64,000 nucleotides of DNA from assembly GCF_900101675.1 (NCBI RefSeq), contig NZ_FNKG01000002.1, positions 267,005-331,004 of the forward strand, in the 5' to 3' direction. Shown here in pieces: positions 26,907-34,639 of the stretch. The notes beneath the pieces were generated by a model. That model did not search any database, was not told the DNA's origin, and worked only from the letters and a program-made list of their open reading frames with translations. Numbering within the stretch: the first letter of the stretch is position 1; the number at the start of each line of letters is the position of its first letter. The stretch is from Curtobacterium sp. UNCCL20 (GTDB lineage: Bacteria > Actinomycetota > Actinomycetes > Actinomycetales > Microbacteriaceae). A program made the position numbers and the translations under genes.

Positions 26907-28001
26907 CTACGCGACGGTCGCCCGCGACTCGGCCAGCGTCGGGTAGTCGGTGTAGCCCTCGGCGCTCTGGCCGTAGAACAGCTCCGGACGCGGCTCGTTG
27001 AGCTCGGTGTCGTGCTCCCAGCGGTGCGCGAGGTCCGGGTTCGCGATGGCAGCCCGGCCCACGCCGACGGCGTCCGCGTGGCCGTCCTCGACGAGTGCGA
27101 GCGCCTCCTCGCGGGTGGTCAGCGCGCTGAAGCCGGAGTTCGCGATGAACGGGGCGCCGATCGTGCGACGGATGTGCTGCACGAGGTCGCCCGTCGGGTC
27201 GGCGTGCAGGATGTCGACGAAGGCGAGGCCGATCGGTGCGAGTCCCTCGGCGAGTGCCGTGTAGGTGGCGCGCACGTCTTCGGCGTCGTCCTCGATGACG
27301 CCCTGGACGCCGTGCTCGGGGGAGAGGCGGATGCCGGTGCGGTCGGCTCCGATCGCCTCGGCGACGGCTGTGGTCACCTCGATGCCGAAGCGGGCGCGGT
27401 TCTCCGGGGACCCGCCGTACTGATCCGTGCGGGTGTTCGACCCCGGCGCCAGGAACTCGTGCACGAGGTACCCGTTCGCGCCGTGCACCTCGACGCCGTC
27501 GAGCCCCGCGGCGACGGCGTTGCGGGCGGCCTGCACGAACCCCTGGACCGCCTCGTGGACCTCGGCGGTGGTCAGCTCGTGCGGGACGGGCATGTCGGCC
27601 TTGGAGCCGTCCGCGAGGTGGGTCTGCCCGGGTGCGGCGATGGCGGACGGGGCGACGATGCGCGGGGTCTGCGCGATGTCCGGGTGCGAGACACGGCCGC
27701 CGTGCATGAGCTGCATGACGATGCGTCCGCCGGCAGCGTGCACGGCGTCGGCGACGCGGCGCCAGCCGGCGATCTGCTCGTCGGTCTCGATGCCGGGCTG
27801 CCCGGGGTACGAGCGGCCCTCCTGGACGGGCCACGTGCCCTCGGTCACGATGAGGCCGAGGCCGGCACGCTGCCGGTAGTGCTCGACGAGCAGGTCGTTC
27901 GGGATGCCGAGCTCACCGGCGCGGGTGCGCGTGAGCGGGGCCATCACGATGCGGTTCGACAGGGGGAGGGCGCCGAGGACGGCGGGTTCGAAGAGCTTCA
28001 C
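26907..28001 (-). CDS. Old yellow enzyme-family FMN alkene reductase
   Basis: 364 aa. FMN-barrel motifs are MAPLTRTRAGE (N-terminus), QLMHGGRVSHPD (about residues 98-109), VHGANGYLVHEFLAPGSNTRTDQYGGSPENRARF (substrate-binding His-Asn pair) and FIANSGFS near the C-terminus. It resembles NemA/XenB-type NAD(P)H-dependent reductases of activated alkenes and nitro compounds. GTG start without a clear ribosome-binding site. It lies downstream of an OhrR-like regulator and a small Cys protein on the same strand, which would fit electrophile or oxidant stress. Hairpin 26850-26885 follows. Confidence 0.92.
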   Translation of the reverse strand: MKLFEPAVLGALPLSNRIVMAPLTRTRAGELGIPNDLLVEHYRQRAGLGLIVTEGTWPVQEGRSYPGQPGIETDEQIAGWRRVADAVHAAGGRIVMQLMHGGRVSHPDIAQTPRIVAPSAIAAPGQTHLADGSKADMPVPHELTTAEVHEAVQGFVQAARNAVAAGLDGVEVHGANGYLVHEFLAPGSNTRTDQYGGSPENRARFGIEVTTAVAEAIGADRTGIRLSPEHGVQGVIEDDAEDVRATYTALAEGLAPIGLAFVDILHADPTGDLVQHIRRTIGAPFIANSGFSALTTREEALALVEDGHADAVGVGRAAIANPDLAHRWEHDTELNEPRPELFYGQSAEGYTDYPTLAESRATVA

Positions 28002-28062
28002 GCAGGCGGCAACGACGTGTTGCGCGCTGCAATTCCGAGGTGGAGCGGATTGCCAGGTGTGC

Positions 28063-28275
28063 TCAGTCGCGTGGGCAGACCAGCGTGGAGGAGCGGACCT
28101 GGCCCTCGGGGCGGATCACCTGGTGCAGTGACAGCGGCTTGCCGCAGAGGGGGCAGCCGCGGTCGACGGTGCGGTCGTCGATGCCCTCCGGGTGACCGGC
28201 ACCGATCTGCGAGGGACCCATCTTCGCGATGAGCGTGCTGTTCCACCGTTCGTACCACTGTCCGAAGCGACCCAT
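28063..28275 (-). CDS. Small Cys-containing protein (zinc-ribbon-like), unknown function
   Basis: 70 aa from ATG 28275 with AAAGGA upstream. N-terminus MGRFGQWYERWNSTLIAKMGPSQIG, then CPLCGKPLSLH and a C-terminal VCPRD. One CxxC and a later Cys-Pro suggest a metal knuckle, with His as possible fourth ligand. No family was recognised. A long perfect inverted repeat (28284-28322) sits in its promoter and shares half-sites with the MarR promoter, so the MarR protein at 28327 is the likely regulator. Confidence 0.7.
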   Translation of the reverse strand: MGRFGQWYERWNSTLIAKMGPSQIGAGHPEGIDDRTVDRGCPLCGKPLSLHQVIRPEGQVRSSTLVCPRD

Positions 28276-28283
28276 GGTCCGTC

Positions 28284-28322
28284 CTTTCGTTCGTGCAATA
28301 ACCATTGTGCCACGAACGAAAG
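28284..28322. promoter_or_regulatory. Inverted repeat operator upstream of the small Cys protein
   Basis: Perfect 12-bp arms ctttcgttcgtg (28284-28295) and cacgaacgaaag (28311-28322) enclose a 15-bp AT-rich centre with a caat/attg pair. Located between the MarR gene stop and the small gene start. Confidence 0.65.
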
Positions 28323-28326
28323 GGAT

Positions 28327-28770
28327 TCACACGGTGTCGACGCGTTCCAGCAGCTCGGTGAGCTCGTCCTTCAGGGCTTCGAGTCGTGCGAGCGGCCACC
28401 CGAGTCGGTCGGCGACGGCGAGGGGTACGGCGCGGGCGCGCTCCCGGAGGGCACGTCCCGCGGTGGTGAGGGACACCTGGAGCTGTCGTTCGTCCGTCGT
28501 GCTGCGGGTCCGGCGGAGGTAGCCGGAGGCCTCGAGGCGCTTGAGCAACGGACTCAGTGTCGCCGAGTCGAGCCGCAGTTCGCGGGCGATCTCGCGCACG
28601 GAGCGGGGGTCGTGCTCCCAGAGGGCGAGCATCACGAGGTACTGCGGGTGCGTCAGGCCCATCGGCTCGAGCAGGTCACGGTAGAGCCCGATGACGCTGC
28701 GGCTCGTCGCCGCGAGTGCGAAGCAGAGCTGCCGGTCGAGGGCGAGCGGGTCCACGTCGGTCTCGGTCAT
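28327..28770 (-). CDS. MarR-family regulator, OhrR-like
   Basis: 147 aa. The N-terminal LDRQLCFALAATSRSVIGLYRDLL carries the single Cys at the position of the redox-sensing Cys of OhrR. The winged helix is REIARELRLDSATLSPLLKRLEASGYLRRTRSTTDERQLQVSLT (residues about 60-105). Known OhrR proteins release DNA when the Cys is oxidised by organic hydroperoxide; no ohr gene is present in this window. ATG 28770 is preceded by TATGGT at the 6-nt leaderless spacing. Target candidates are its own promoter and the small gene downstream. Confidence 0.88.
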   Translation of the reverse strand: MTETDVDPLALDRQLCFALAATSRSVIGLYRDLLEPMGLTHPQYLVMLALWEHDPRSVREIARELRLDSATLSPLLKRLEASGYLRRTRSTTDERQLQVSLTTAGRALRERARAVPLAVADRLGWPLARLEALKDELTELLERVDTV

Positions 28771-28776
28771 CCGTCC

Positions 28777-28797
28777 ACCATACCGTTCGCGCACGAA
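28777..28797 (-). promoter_or_regulatory. Promoter/operator of the MarR gene
   Basis: Minus-strand TATGGT (28777-28782) lies 6 nt before the ATG. The adjacent near-palindrome ttcgcgcacgaa (28786-28797) shares the half-site GCACGAA with the operator at 28284-28322. Confidence 0.5.
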
Positions 28798-29104
28798 GTG
28801 TTGTGGGTGTCGGGTGCGGGGTGCGGGGTGTGGGGTGCGGGTGCCGGGCGGCCGGAGGGCCGGGCGGTCCGCTCGGCGAAACATGTACACGCAGCATTCG
28901 ACGATGCACGAGGCGATCGACTCGCGGGTTGTCGAACCTTGCGTCCGCATCCTCTGCGTGTGCATGTTCCGACGAAGCACGCGGGGATCGACGGGTGGGA
29001 TGTCGCAACATGCACGCGTATCGGCGCTCCGCGGGCGAGTCGGCAGCGCGGGCAGCGGGGGCGCGGGTGCGCACCGGGCCGCGGCAGGCGCACTGGCCGC
29101 AACC
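28798..29104. other. Non-coding spacer with inverted ACATG-ACACGC elements
   Basis: The 397-bp gap 28771-29167 has no supported gene. A G-rich run (28800-28850) is followed by aacatgtacacgcag (28880-28894) and ctgcgtgtgcatgtt (28954-28968), inverted copies with one mismatch across a 59-nt loop. A third copy, aacatgcacgcg, occurs near 29009. Base composition is less GC-rich than the flanking genes. Confidence 0.5.
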
Positions 29105-29152
29105 GCCTGGAGGCGCGGGCCGACCCCGGTGGGTCGACCCGCGCCTCCAGGC
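29105..29152. terminator. Hairpin, GGAGGCGCGG family, member 5
   Basis: gcctggaggcgcggg pairs with cccgcgcctccaggc, and the stem continues as cgacccc/gggtcg. Lies 16 bp after the MMPL stop on the minus strand. Confidence 0.75.
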
Positions 29153-29167
29153 CGGGTGCGTCGTGGA

Positions 29168-31768
29168 CTACGCGCGGTGCGTCGGCACGTGCCCCTCGTG
29201 CGGGTTGGCGTCCGGCTCCGCCGGAGCCGCGTGCGACCCGTGGTGCTCGCCCTCGGACGCGTGCCCGCCACCCGCCGGGTGCGACCGCTCGAGCTTGGCG
29301 CCCTCGACGTCGACGTCCGGCACGATCCGGTCGAGCCACTTCGGGAACCACCACGCGCTCTGGCCGAGCAGGTGCATCGCCGCGGGGATGAGCAGCATGC
29401 GGACCACGAACGCGTCGATGAGGACACCGAACGCGAGCCCGAAGCCGATCGGCTTGATCGTCGACGAGTCCGAGAAGATGAAGCCCGCGAACACCGAGAT
29501 CATGATGATCGCCGCCGCCGTGACCACCGCGCGTCCGGCGTGCAGACCGCGCTGGACCGCGACCTTCGCCGAAGCGCCGTGGGCGTAGGCCTCACGCATG
29601 CCGGACACCAGGAACAGCTGGTAGTCCATCGCGAGCCCGAACAGGATGCCGATCTCGATGATCGGCAGGAAGCTCAGGATCGGTGCGGGGTCGTGCACGC
29701 CGAACACGCTGCCGAGCCAGCCCCACTGGTAGATCGCGGTCAGGCCACCGAACGACGCGAGGACCGACAGGATGAAGCCCGCCGTCGCGGTGATCGGCAC
29801 GAGGAACGACCGGAACACGATGATGAGGATGATGAGCGACAGGCCGACGACCACCACGAGGTAGAGCGGCAGCACGTTCGCGAGCTTCTCGGACACGTCG
29901 ATGTTCGCGGAGGCGTTGCCCGCGACGCCGAGCGTGGCGGTGCCGCCGTCGACCTTCACGTCCTGCGCGCGGAGGTCCTTCACGAGGGTCTCCGTGGAGA
30001 CGCTGTCCGGGCCGCCGGCCGGCTTCACCTGGAACGCGATGATGTCGCGGTCCTTCGAGGCGCCGATCGGCAGGACGGCCTTGACGTCGTCGTTCTTCGC
30101 CATGGCCTCGCCGATGGTGACCTCGGTCGCCGTGACGTCGTCCTTGCTGACCGACTCCGGCAGCGTCGCGACGACGAGGAGCGGACCGTTCTGGCCGGCG
30201 CCGAACTCCTTGTCGAGCGTCTTGTACGCCTTGTACTGGCTGGAGTCGACCGCTTCGGACGAGCCGGAGGGCAGGCCGAGCCGCATCTGCGTGGCGGGGA
30301 GGGCGATCGTCCCGAGCACCGCGATCCCGGCGACGAGCGTGATGATCGCGCGCCAGGTCGACATCGGCTTGTTCGGCACCCGCGTCGAGTCGGTGTTGCC
30401 GATCCGGGAGCGCTCCTTCTTCCGGAGGATCCGCATGCCGATGAGGGAGAGCAGCGCCGGAGTGAAGGACGTGGCGATGAGGATCGCGAAGAACACCGCG
30501 ACGGCGCCGACCGTGCCCATCAGCCCGAGGAACGGGATGCCGGTGATGTTCAGCGCGAGCAGGGCGACGATGACCGTCGCGCCGGCGAACACCACGGCGT
30601 TGCCGGAGGTGCCGTTCGCGAGCCCGATCGACTCGTGCACGGCCATGCCCTGCTTCAGCTGGTTCCGGTGCCGGTTCAGGATGAACAGCGAGTAGTCGAT
30701 GCCGACCGCCAGGCCCAGCATCACCCCCAGCACCGGCGTGACCGAGATGAACTCGACGAGGCTGGAGAACGACAGGGCCGCGAGCGAGGCCACGCCGACG
30801 CCGAGCACGGCGGAGACGAGCGGGACCGCGGCGCCGATGACCGTGCGGAGCATCAGGAAGAGGACGAGCGCGGCGATGATGACGCCGCCGATCTCACCCG
30901 GGCCGAGGATCGACGGGACGCCCTGCGCGATGTCGTTCGACACGTACACGTTGACGCCGCTGATGTCGGCCGACTCCGCGTCGTCCGCGATCGTGGTCTT
31001 CGTGTCCGCCGGCACCTCGAACGTCGACTTCGTGAACTGCACCGTGCCGATGACGGCGCTGCCGTTCGACGAGACGAAGCGGATGTCCTTCGACAGGTCG
31101 AGGAGTCGGGCGTTCTGGTCGAGCTCCTGCTTCGCGTCGGCGATCTGCTCCTTGCCGGAGTCGATCTTCTGCTGCGACGCGTCGAGGGTCTGCTGCTGCG
31201 CGTCGAGTTGCTGCTGCGCGGCGTCGACCTGCTGCTGGGCGGCGCTCTGGGCCGGTCCGGTCAGCGCGGCGACCTGCTGCTTCTGCGCGTCGATCTGCTT
31301 CTGGGCCGCGGCGATCTGCTCCTTGCCGGAGTCGATCTGCGCCTGACCGTCGGTCAGCTGCTGCTCCTGGTCGGCGATCTTCGACTTGCCGTCCGCGATC
31401 TTCTGCCGGCCCTCGTCGAGCTGCTTCTGGGTGTCGAAGCCGCTCGTCGCGCCCTTGACGCCGTCGAGCTTCTCGATCTTCGTCAGGAAGTCGGCGATGT
31501 CGGACTTCTGCGTGCTCGAGAACGCGTCGCCGTCCTTCGTCTCGAACACGATCGTGCCGGTGCCGCCGTTCGCGGACGGGAACTTGTCGGCGAGCTCGTC
31601 CTGCACCTGACTGGTCTTGGTGTTCGGGATCGTGATCGACGACGAGATCGAGCCCGCGAACAGGCTGTAGGTGACGCCCGCGATGCCGAGGATCACCACC
31701 CAGGCGATGATCACGAGCCAGTGGCGTCGTGCGGAGAACCGTCCGAGACGGTAGAGGAGACCGGCCAT
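29168..31768 (-). CDS. MMPL-family RND transporter with a Gln-rich coiled-coil insert
   Basis: 866 aa. Two MMPL halves of about six helices each: helix 1 WLVIIAWVVILGIAGV, an early cluster around MLGLAVGIDYSLFILNRHR, and the mirrored FGLAMDYQLFLVSGMREAY in the second half. The Asp residues in GIDYS and AMDYQ are the expected proton-relay positions. The first outer loop holds about 120 residues of heptad-like repeats (KIADGK, QIDSGKEQIAAAQKQID, QQQLDAQQQ). A His-rich C-terminus follows. Probably exports a lipid or drug. It lies 74 bp after the TetR gene in one operon. Confidence 0.92.
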   Translation of the reverse strand: MAGLLYRLGRFSARRHWLVIIAWVVILGIAGVTYSLFAGSISSSITIPNTKTSQVQDELADKFPSANGGTGTIVFETKDGDAFSSTQKSDIADFLTKIEKLDGVKGATSGFDTQKQLDEGRQKIADGKSKIADQEQQLTDGQAQIDSGKEQIAAAQKQIDAQKQQVAALTGPAQSAAQQQVDAAQQQLDAQQQTLDASQQKIDSGKEQIADAKQELDQNARLLDLSKDIRFVSSNGSAVIGTVQFTKSTFEVPADTKTTIADDAESADISGVNVYVSNDIAQGVPSILGPGEIGGVIIAALVLFLMLRTVIGAAVPLVSAVLGVGVASLAALSFSSLVEFISVTPVLGVMLGLAVGIDYSLFILNRHRNQLKQGMAVHESIGLANGTSGNAVVFAGATVIVALLALNITGIPFLGLMGTVGAVAVFFAILIATSFTPALLSLIGMRILRKKERSRIGNTDSTRVPNKPMSTWRAIITLVAGIAVLGTIALPATQMRLGLPSGSSEAVDSSQYKAYKTLDKEFGAGQNGPLLVVATLPESVSKDDVTATEVTIGEAMAKNDDVKAVLPIGASKDRDIIAFQVKPAGGPDSVSTETLVKDLRAQDVKVDGGTATLGVAGNASANIDVSEKLANVLPLYLVVVVGLSLIILIIVFRSFLVPITATAGFILSVLASFGGLTAIYQWGWLGSVFGVHDPAPILSFLPIIEIGILFGLAMDYQLFLVSGMREAYAHGASAKVAVQRGLHAGRAVVTAAAIIMISVFAGFIFSDSSTIKPIGFGLAFGVLIDAFVVRMLLIPAAMHLLGQSAWWFPKWLDRIVPDVDVEGAKLERSHPAGGGHASEGEHHGSHAAPAEPDANPHEGHVPTHRA

Positions 31769-31842
31769 GCGGTTGCCCCGTTCCTTTCGTGTCAGGTGCT
31801 GTGGAGGTGCGGGGTACGCCGGTGGACCCCTGGGAGGAGTGG

Positions 31843-32481
31843 TCAGTCGGTCGGCAGGTAGCCGCTGCGGACGCTGTGCACGAGTCGTGCGAGCAGGGCG
31901 TCCCAGTCGTCGAGTGCCGCCTGGTCGAGCCGCGGACCGGTCGTCGCCAGCCAGTGGTGTGCGATCACGACGATGCCGCTCATCAGGGACTCGACGAGGA
32001 GTGCGGCGTCGAGGGCGTCGGCGGCGGGGTGGCGGCGGGCGACCTCGGCTCGCAGGCGTTCGGAGACGCGCGAGAACGCCGTCTGGGTGAGGACCGCGGC
32101 CTTGGGGTCGTCCTTGCCGGGGTCGCCGAGGATCCGGTACATGCTCGCGATCGCCAGCGCCAGGTCCGCCCCGCGGGCGGCGGACTCGAGCTCGTCGAAC
32201 ATCGAGGCACGGCTGCCGTCGCCGACCGGGGTGTTCGCCATGTCGGCCAGGAAGCGGTCGATGATGACGGAGAGCTCCTGCTCGCAGACCGCCAGCAGGA
32301 CCTCGTCGAGCGAGCCGAAGTGGTTGAAGACCGTTCGGCGGGCGATGTCCGCCCGCGCCGCGAGGTCGTCGACGCTGAAGTCACGCCCGCCGCGTTCCTC
32401 GACCAGGTCGCGTGCAGCCTGCAGGATCGCGGCGCGGTGCTTCGCCTTGAGGGCAGCACGGCGGTCGATCGACAGGGTCAC
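31843..32481 (-). CDS. TetR-family repressor of the MMPL operon
   Basis: 212 aa from GTG 32481. The helix-turn-helix is at residues about 15-55 (HRAAILQAARDLVEERGGRDFSVDDLAARADIARRTVFNHFGSLDEVL), followed by an all-helical ligand-binding part. A GTG at 32490 would add three residues, but TAGTGT sits exactly 7 nt before 32481. A perfect palindrome fills the promoter spacer, which suggests autorepression of the tetR-mmpl transcript, relieved by a compound the pump exports. Confidence 0.9.
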   Translation of the reverse strand: MTLSIDRRAALKAKHRAAILQAARDLVEERGGRDFSVDDLAARADIARRTVFNHFGSLDEVLLAVCEQELSVIIDRFLADMANTPVGDGSRASMFDELESAARGADLALAIASMYRILGDPGKDDPKAAVLTQTAFSRVSERLRAEVARRHPAADALDAALLVESLMSGIVVIAHHWLATTGPRLDQAALDDWDALLARLVHSVRSGYLPTD

Positions 32482-32488
32482 GACGAGC

Positions 32489-32518
32489 ACACTAAGTGCA
32501 TCGATGCACTCGGTGCAA
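32489..32518 (-). promoter_or_regulatory. Promoter of the TetR-MMPL operon
   Basis: On the minus strand TTGCAC (32513-32518), 18-bp spacer, TAGTGT (32489-32494), then 7 nt to GTG 32481. The spacer contains the TetR operator. Confidence 0.65.
32495..32510. promoter_or_regulatory. Perfect 16-bp palindrome agtgcatcgatgcact, presumed TetR operator
   Basis: Exact palindrome occupying the -35/-10 spacer of the operon promoter. A further half-site agtgcat occurs at about 32527-32533. Confidence 0.75.
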
Positions 32519-32562
32519 TCACTAGGAGTGCATCTTCAGGTTCGTCCCCCGCGACCTGGTGG

Positions 32563-32606
32563 CGGCCTGGAGGCGCGGGGCGGGCTGGCACCGTGCCTCC
32601 AGGCCG
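32563..32606. repeat. Hairpin, GGAGGCGCGG family, member 6, in a divergent promoter region
   Basis: Arms cggcctggaggc (32563-32574) and gcctccaggccg (32595-32606). Unlike the other members it lies between two divergent gene starts, so it cannot be a terminator for either adjacent gene. Confidence 0.7.
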
Positions 32607-32629
32607 TCCGTGGCTCGCCCCCAGGGCGC

Positions 32630-32635
32630 TATGGT
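32630..32635 (+). promoter_or_regulatory. -10 box (TATGGT) of the leaderless WYL regulator gene
   Basis: TATGGT lies 6 nt before GTG 32642, with no ribosome-binding sequence. Leaderless initiation is likely. Confidence 0.55.
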
Positions 32636-32641
32636 CGCGTC

Positions 32642-33343
32642 GTGAACCGGACCGACCGTCTCTACGCGCTCGTCGAGGAGCTCCGCGCCGTCGCTCCCGC
32701 CCTGCGGAGCGCCCGACGGCTCGCCGACCGCTTCGCGGTCAGCGTCCGCACCGTCGAACGCGACCTCCGTGCCCTGCAGGGAGCCGGGGTCCCGATCTGG
32801 GCGGAGCCCGGTCGCGGCGGCGGGTACACGATCGACGCGAGCGCCACCCTGCCGCCCCTCGGACTCACCGTGGAGGAGGCGCTCGCCGTCGCGATCGGCC
32901 TCGGGAGCCTCGCCGGGAGCCCGTTCCGCGACGCCGCCCGCAGCGCCGCCCGCAAGGTGACCGCGGTCCTCGCCGAGGACGATGCCCGTCGGACCGACCG
33001 GCTGGCCCGTCGCGTGCACCTGCTCGAGTCCGGCGACCGTGCCCCCGCACCGACGGCGCTCGCCGGGGCCCTGGCCAGCGGGCGCGTGGTGCGGATGCGC
33101 TACCGCGACGCCGGCGGCACGGACACCGAACGGACGGTCGAGCCGCTCGGGTACATCGGGAAGGGTGAGGACTGGTACCTCGTCGCGTGGTGCCGGCTCC
33201 GCGACGGCGTCCGGGCGTTCCGCGGTGACCGGGTCCTCGAGGTCGAGGTGACCGACGAGGTCGCTCCCGCGCGCATCGTGCGCGTCGAGGAGCTCGACAT
33301 CCCGCACGGGGTGCTCCGGCCCGTCCTCGGTGCGTGGTCCTGA
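32642..33343 (+). CDS. WYL-domain transcriptional regulator (YafY/DeoR-like)
   Basis: 233 aa. N-terminal helix-turn-helix of the HTH_11 type (residues about 2-60, RLADRFAVSVRTVERDLRALQGAGVPIWAEPGRGGGY). A WYL domain follows at about 140-205 (VRMRYRDAGG, EPLGYIGKGEDWYLVAWCRLRDGVRAFRGDRV). WYL proteins sense ligands or nucleic acids and may activate or repress. It is followed by a VOC protein and a methyltransferase on the same strand; a functional link is only positional. Confidence 0.92.
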   Translation: MNRTDRLYALVEELRAVAPALRSARRLADRFAVSVRTVERDLRALQGAGVPIWAEPGRGGGYTIDASATLPPLGLTVEEALAVAIGLGSLAGSPFRDAARSAARKVTAVLAEDDARRTDRLARRVHLLESGDRAPAPTALAGALASGRVVRMRYRDAGGTDTERTVEPLGYIGKGEDWYLVAWCRLRDGVRAFRGDRVLEVEVTDEVAPARIVRVEELDIPHGVLRPVLGAWS

Positions 33344-33442
33344 TCCGCTCCGCACGTCTCCGCCGAACACCGACAGGACGCTGTCGCACTGCGGGCTGAT
33401 GCTGGGCGAGACGGCCACCGTGGCCGATCAGGAGGGCACACC

Positions 33443-33820
33443 GTGCAGTTCGCATCCATCCGGATCATCACCGACGACCTCGACGGGATGGTGGCGTTCT
33501 ACGAGCGCGTCACCGGTACCACCGCTCGACGTCCGGCACCGGTCTTCGCCGAGGTCGACACCGGCGGCGCGGTCCTCGCGCTGGCGTCCCCGGCGACCGT
33601 CGCGATGCTCGGAACCGCGGCTCCGACGCCCCGGGCGAACGGCAGCGTGCTCGTCGAGTTCCTCGTCGAGGACGTGGACGCGGCGTTCGAACGGCTGCGT
33701 GGCGTGCTCGACGACGTCGTGCTGCCGCCCGCGACGATGCCGTGGGGCAACCGGTCGACGCTGTTCCGGGACCCGGACGGCAACATCGTGAACCTGTTCA
33801 GCCGACCGACGGCGCCCTGA
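33443..33820 (+). CDS. VOC-superfamily (glyoxalase-like) protein
   Basis: 125 aa from GTG with AGGAGGG upstream. Two beta-alpha-beta-beta-beta modules: QFASIRIITDDLDGMVAFYERVTG at the N-terminus and FRDPDGNIVNLFSRP at the C-terminus. The family includes glyoxalases, dioxygenases and resistance proteins. No substrate can be assigned. It lies 99 bp after the WYL regulator. Confidence 0.88.
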   Translation: MQFASIRIITDDLDGMVAFYERVTGTTARRPAPVFAEVDTGGAVLALASPATVAMLGTAAPTPRANGSVLVEFLVEDVDAAFERLRGVLDDVVLPPATMPWGNRSTLFRDPDGNIVNLFSRPTAP

Positions 33821-33825
33821 CCGGC

Positions 33826-33831
33826 TAGCGT
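33826..33831 (+). promoter_or_regulatory. -10 box (TAGCGT) of the leaderless methyltransferase gene
   Basis: TAGCGT lies 7 nt before ATG 33839, and no ribosome-binding site is visible. Confidence 0.5.
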
Positions 33832-33838
33832 CGACCGT

Positions 33839-34525
33839 ATGGGGTGGATGCTCGCTGCGCTGGACCGGTGGAACGCCCGGCACCCGTGGTCCCACAACAA
33901 GGCATACACACCAGTGGTGCTCGCGCACGGCCGGCTCGCACGATCCGGGGTCAGAGCCGACGGACTGCTCGACGACCGTGCTCCGTCGCGTGCGCTCGAT
34001 GTCGGGTGCGGGACGGGGCTGCTCGCGCGTCGCCTCGGTCGATCGTTCGACGAGGTCATCGGCCTCGAACCGTCCGCGCCGACGGCGGCGCTCGCACGAC
34101 GGACGACTGCCGACATCCCGGCCGTGCGGATCATCCAGGGGTCTCTGGACTCGATCGGCCAGGAGCAGTTCGACCTCGTGTCGCTCGTGGCCGTTCTGCA
34201 CCACCTTCCGCTCGAACCCGCGCTTCGCAGCCTCCGGCGCCTGGTCCGACCCGGCGGGCGGCTCGTGGTGATCGGTCTGGCGGCGGAGACACGACGGGAC
34301 TTCGGCTGGTCACTGTCCTCGATGGTGCTCAACCCCCTCGTCGGGACGCTCCTGCACCTGCGGCCGGGCGAGCTCGCCCCGGCGGAGATGACCGCTCCGA
34401 CAGTGGAGCCGACGGCGACCCTCGAGGAGATCCGGAACGCTGCCGCCCGCTTCCTGCCGGGAGCACGCCTGCGCCACGGGCTGTTCTGGCGGTACGTCCT
34501 GGTGTGGCGCGCCGTCCCCGTCTGA
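33839..34525 (+). CDS. Class I SAM-dependent methyltransferase
   Basis: 228 aa. Motif I ALDVGCGTGLLARRLG (residues about 51-66), the acidic residue of motif II in VIGLEPSAP, the motif IV region FDLVSLVAVLHHLPLEPALRSLRRLVRPGGRLVVIG. It belongs to the Methyltransf_11/25 group. The substrate is unknown. The N-terminus WMLAALDRWNARHPWSHNKAYTPVV is typical of a subfamily acting on small molecules or lipids, but this is not decisive. Confidence 0.92.
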   Translation: MGWMLAALDRWNARHPWSHNKAYTPVVLAHGRLARSGVRADGLLDDRAPSRALDVGCGTGLLARRLGRSFDEVIGLEPSAPTAALARRTTADIPAVRIIQGSLDSIGQEQFDLVSLVAVLHHLPLEPALRSLRRLVRPGGRLVVIGLAAETRRDFGWSLSSMVLNPLVGTLLHLRPGELAPAEMTAPTVEPTATLEEIRNAAARFLPGARLRHGLFWRYVLVWRAVPV

Positions 34526-34544
34526 GGCCCGGAGCAGCGTGACG

Positions 34545-34573
34545 CCGCCCCTCGGGCTGTTGCTCGAGGGCGG
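34545..34573. terminator. Hairpin between methyltransferase and GNAT genes
   Basis: ccgcccctcg pairs with cgagggcgg (one bulge) around an 11-nt loop, between convergent genes. Confidence 0.5.
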
Positions 34574-34639
34574 GGTCGTCTGGTCTCTTCGTCGTGACGG
34601 ATCCGGTGCACAGATCCCTGAGATCCTGCACCCGATCCA

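Noticed and set aside
28691-31861. 1056-codon open frame on the plus strand
   Set aside because: Antisense to the MMPL and MarR genes; its composition (HRDDHRR-type) is that of a complementary-strand shadow.
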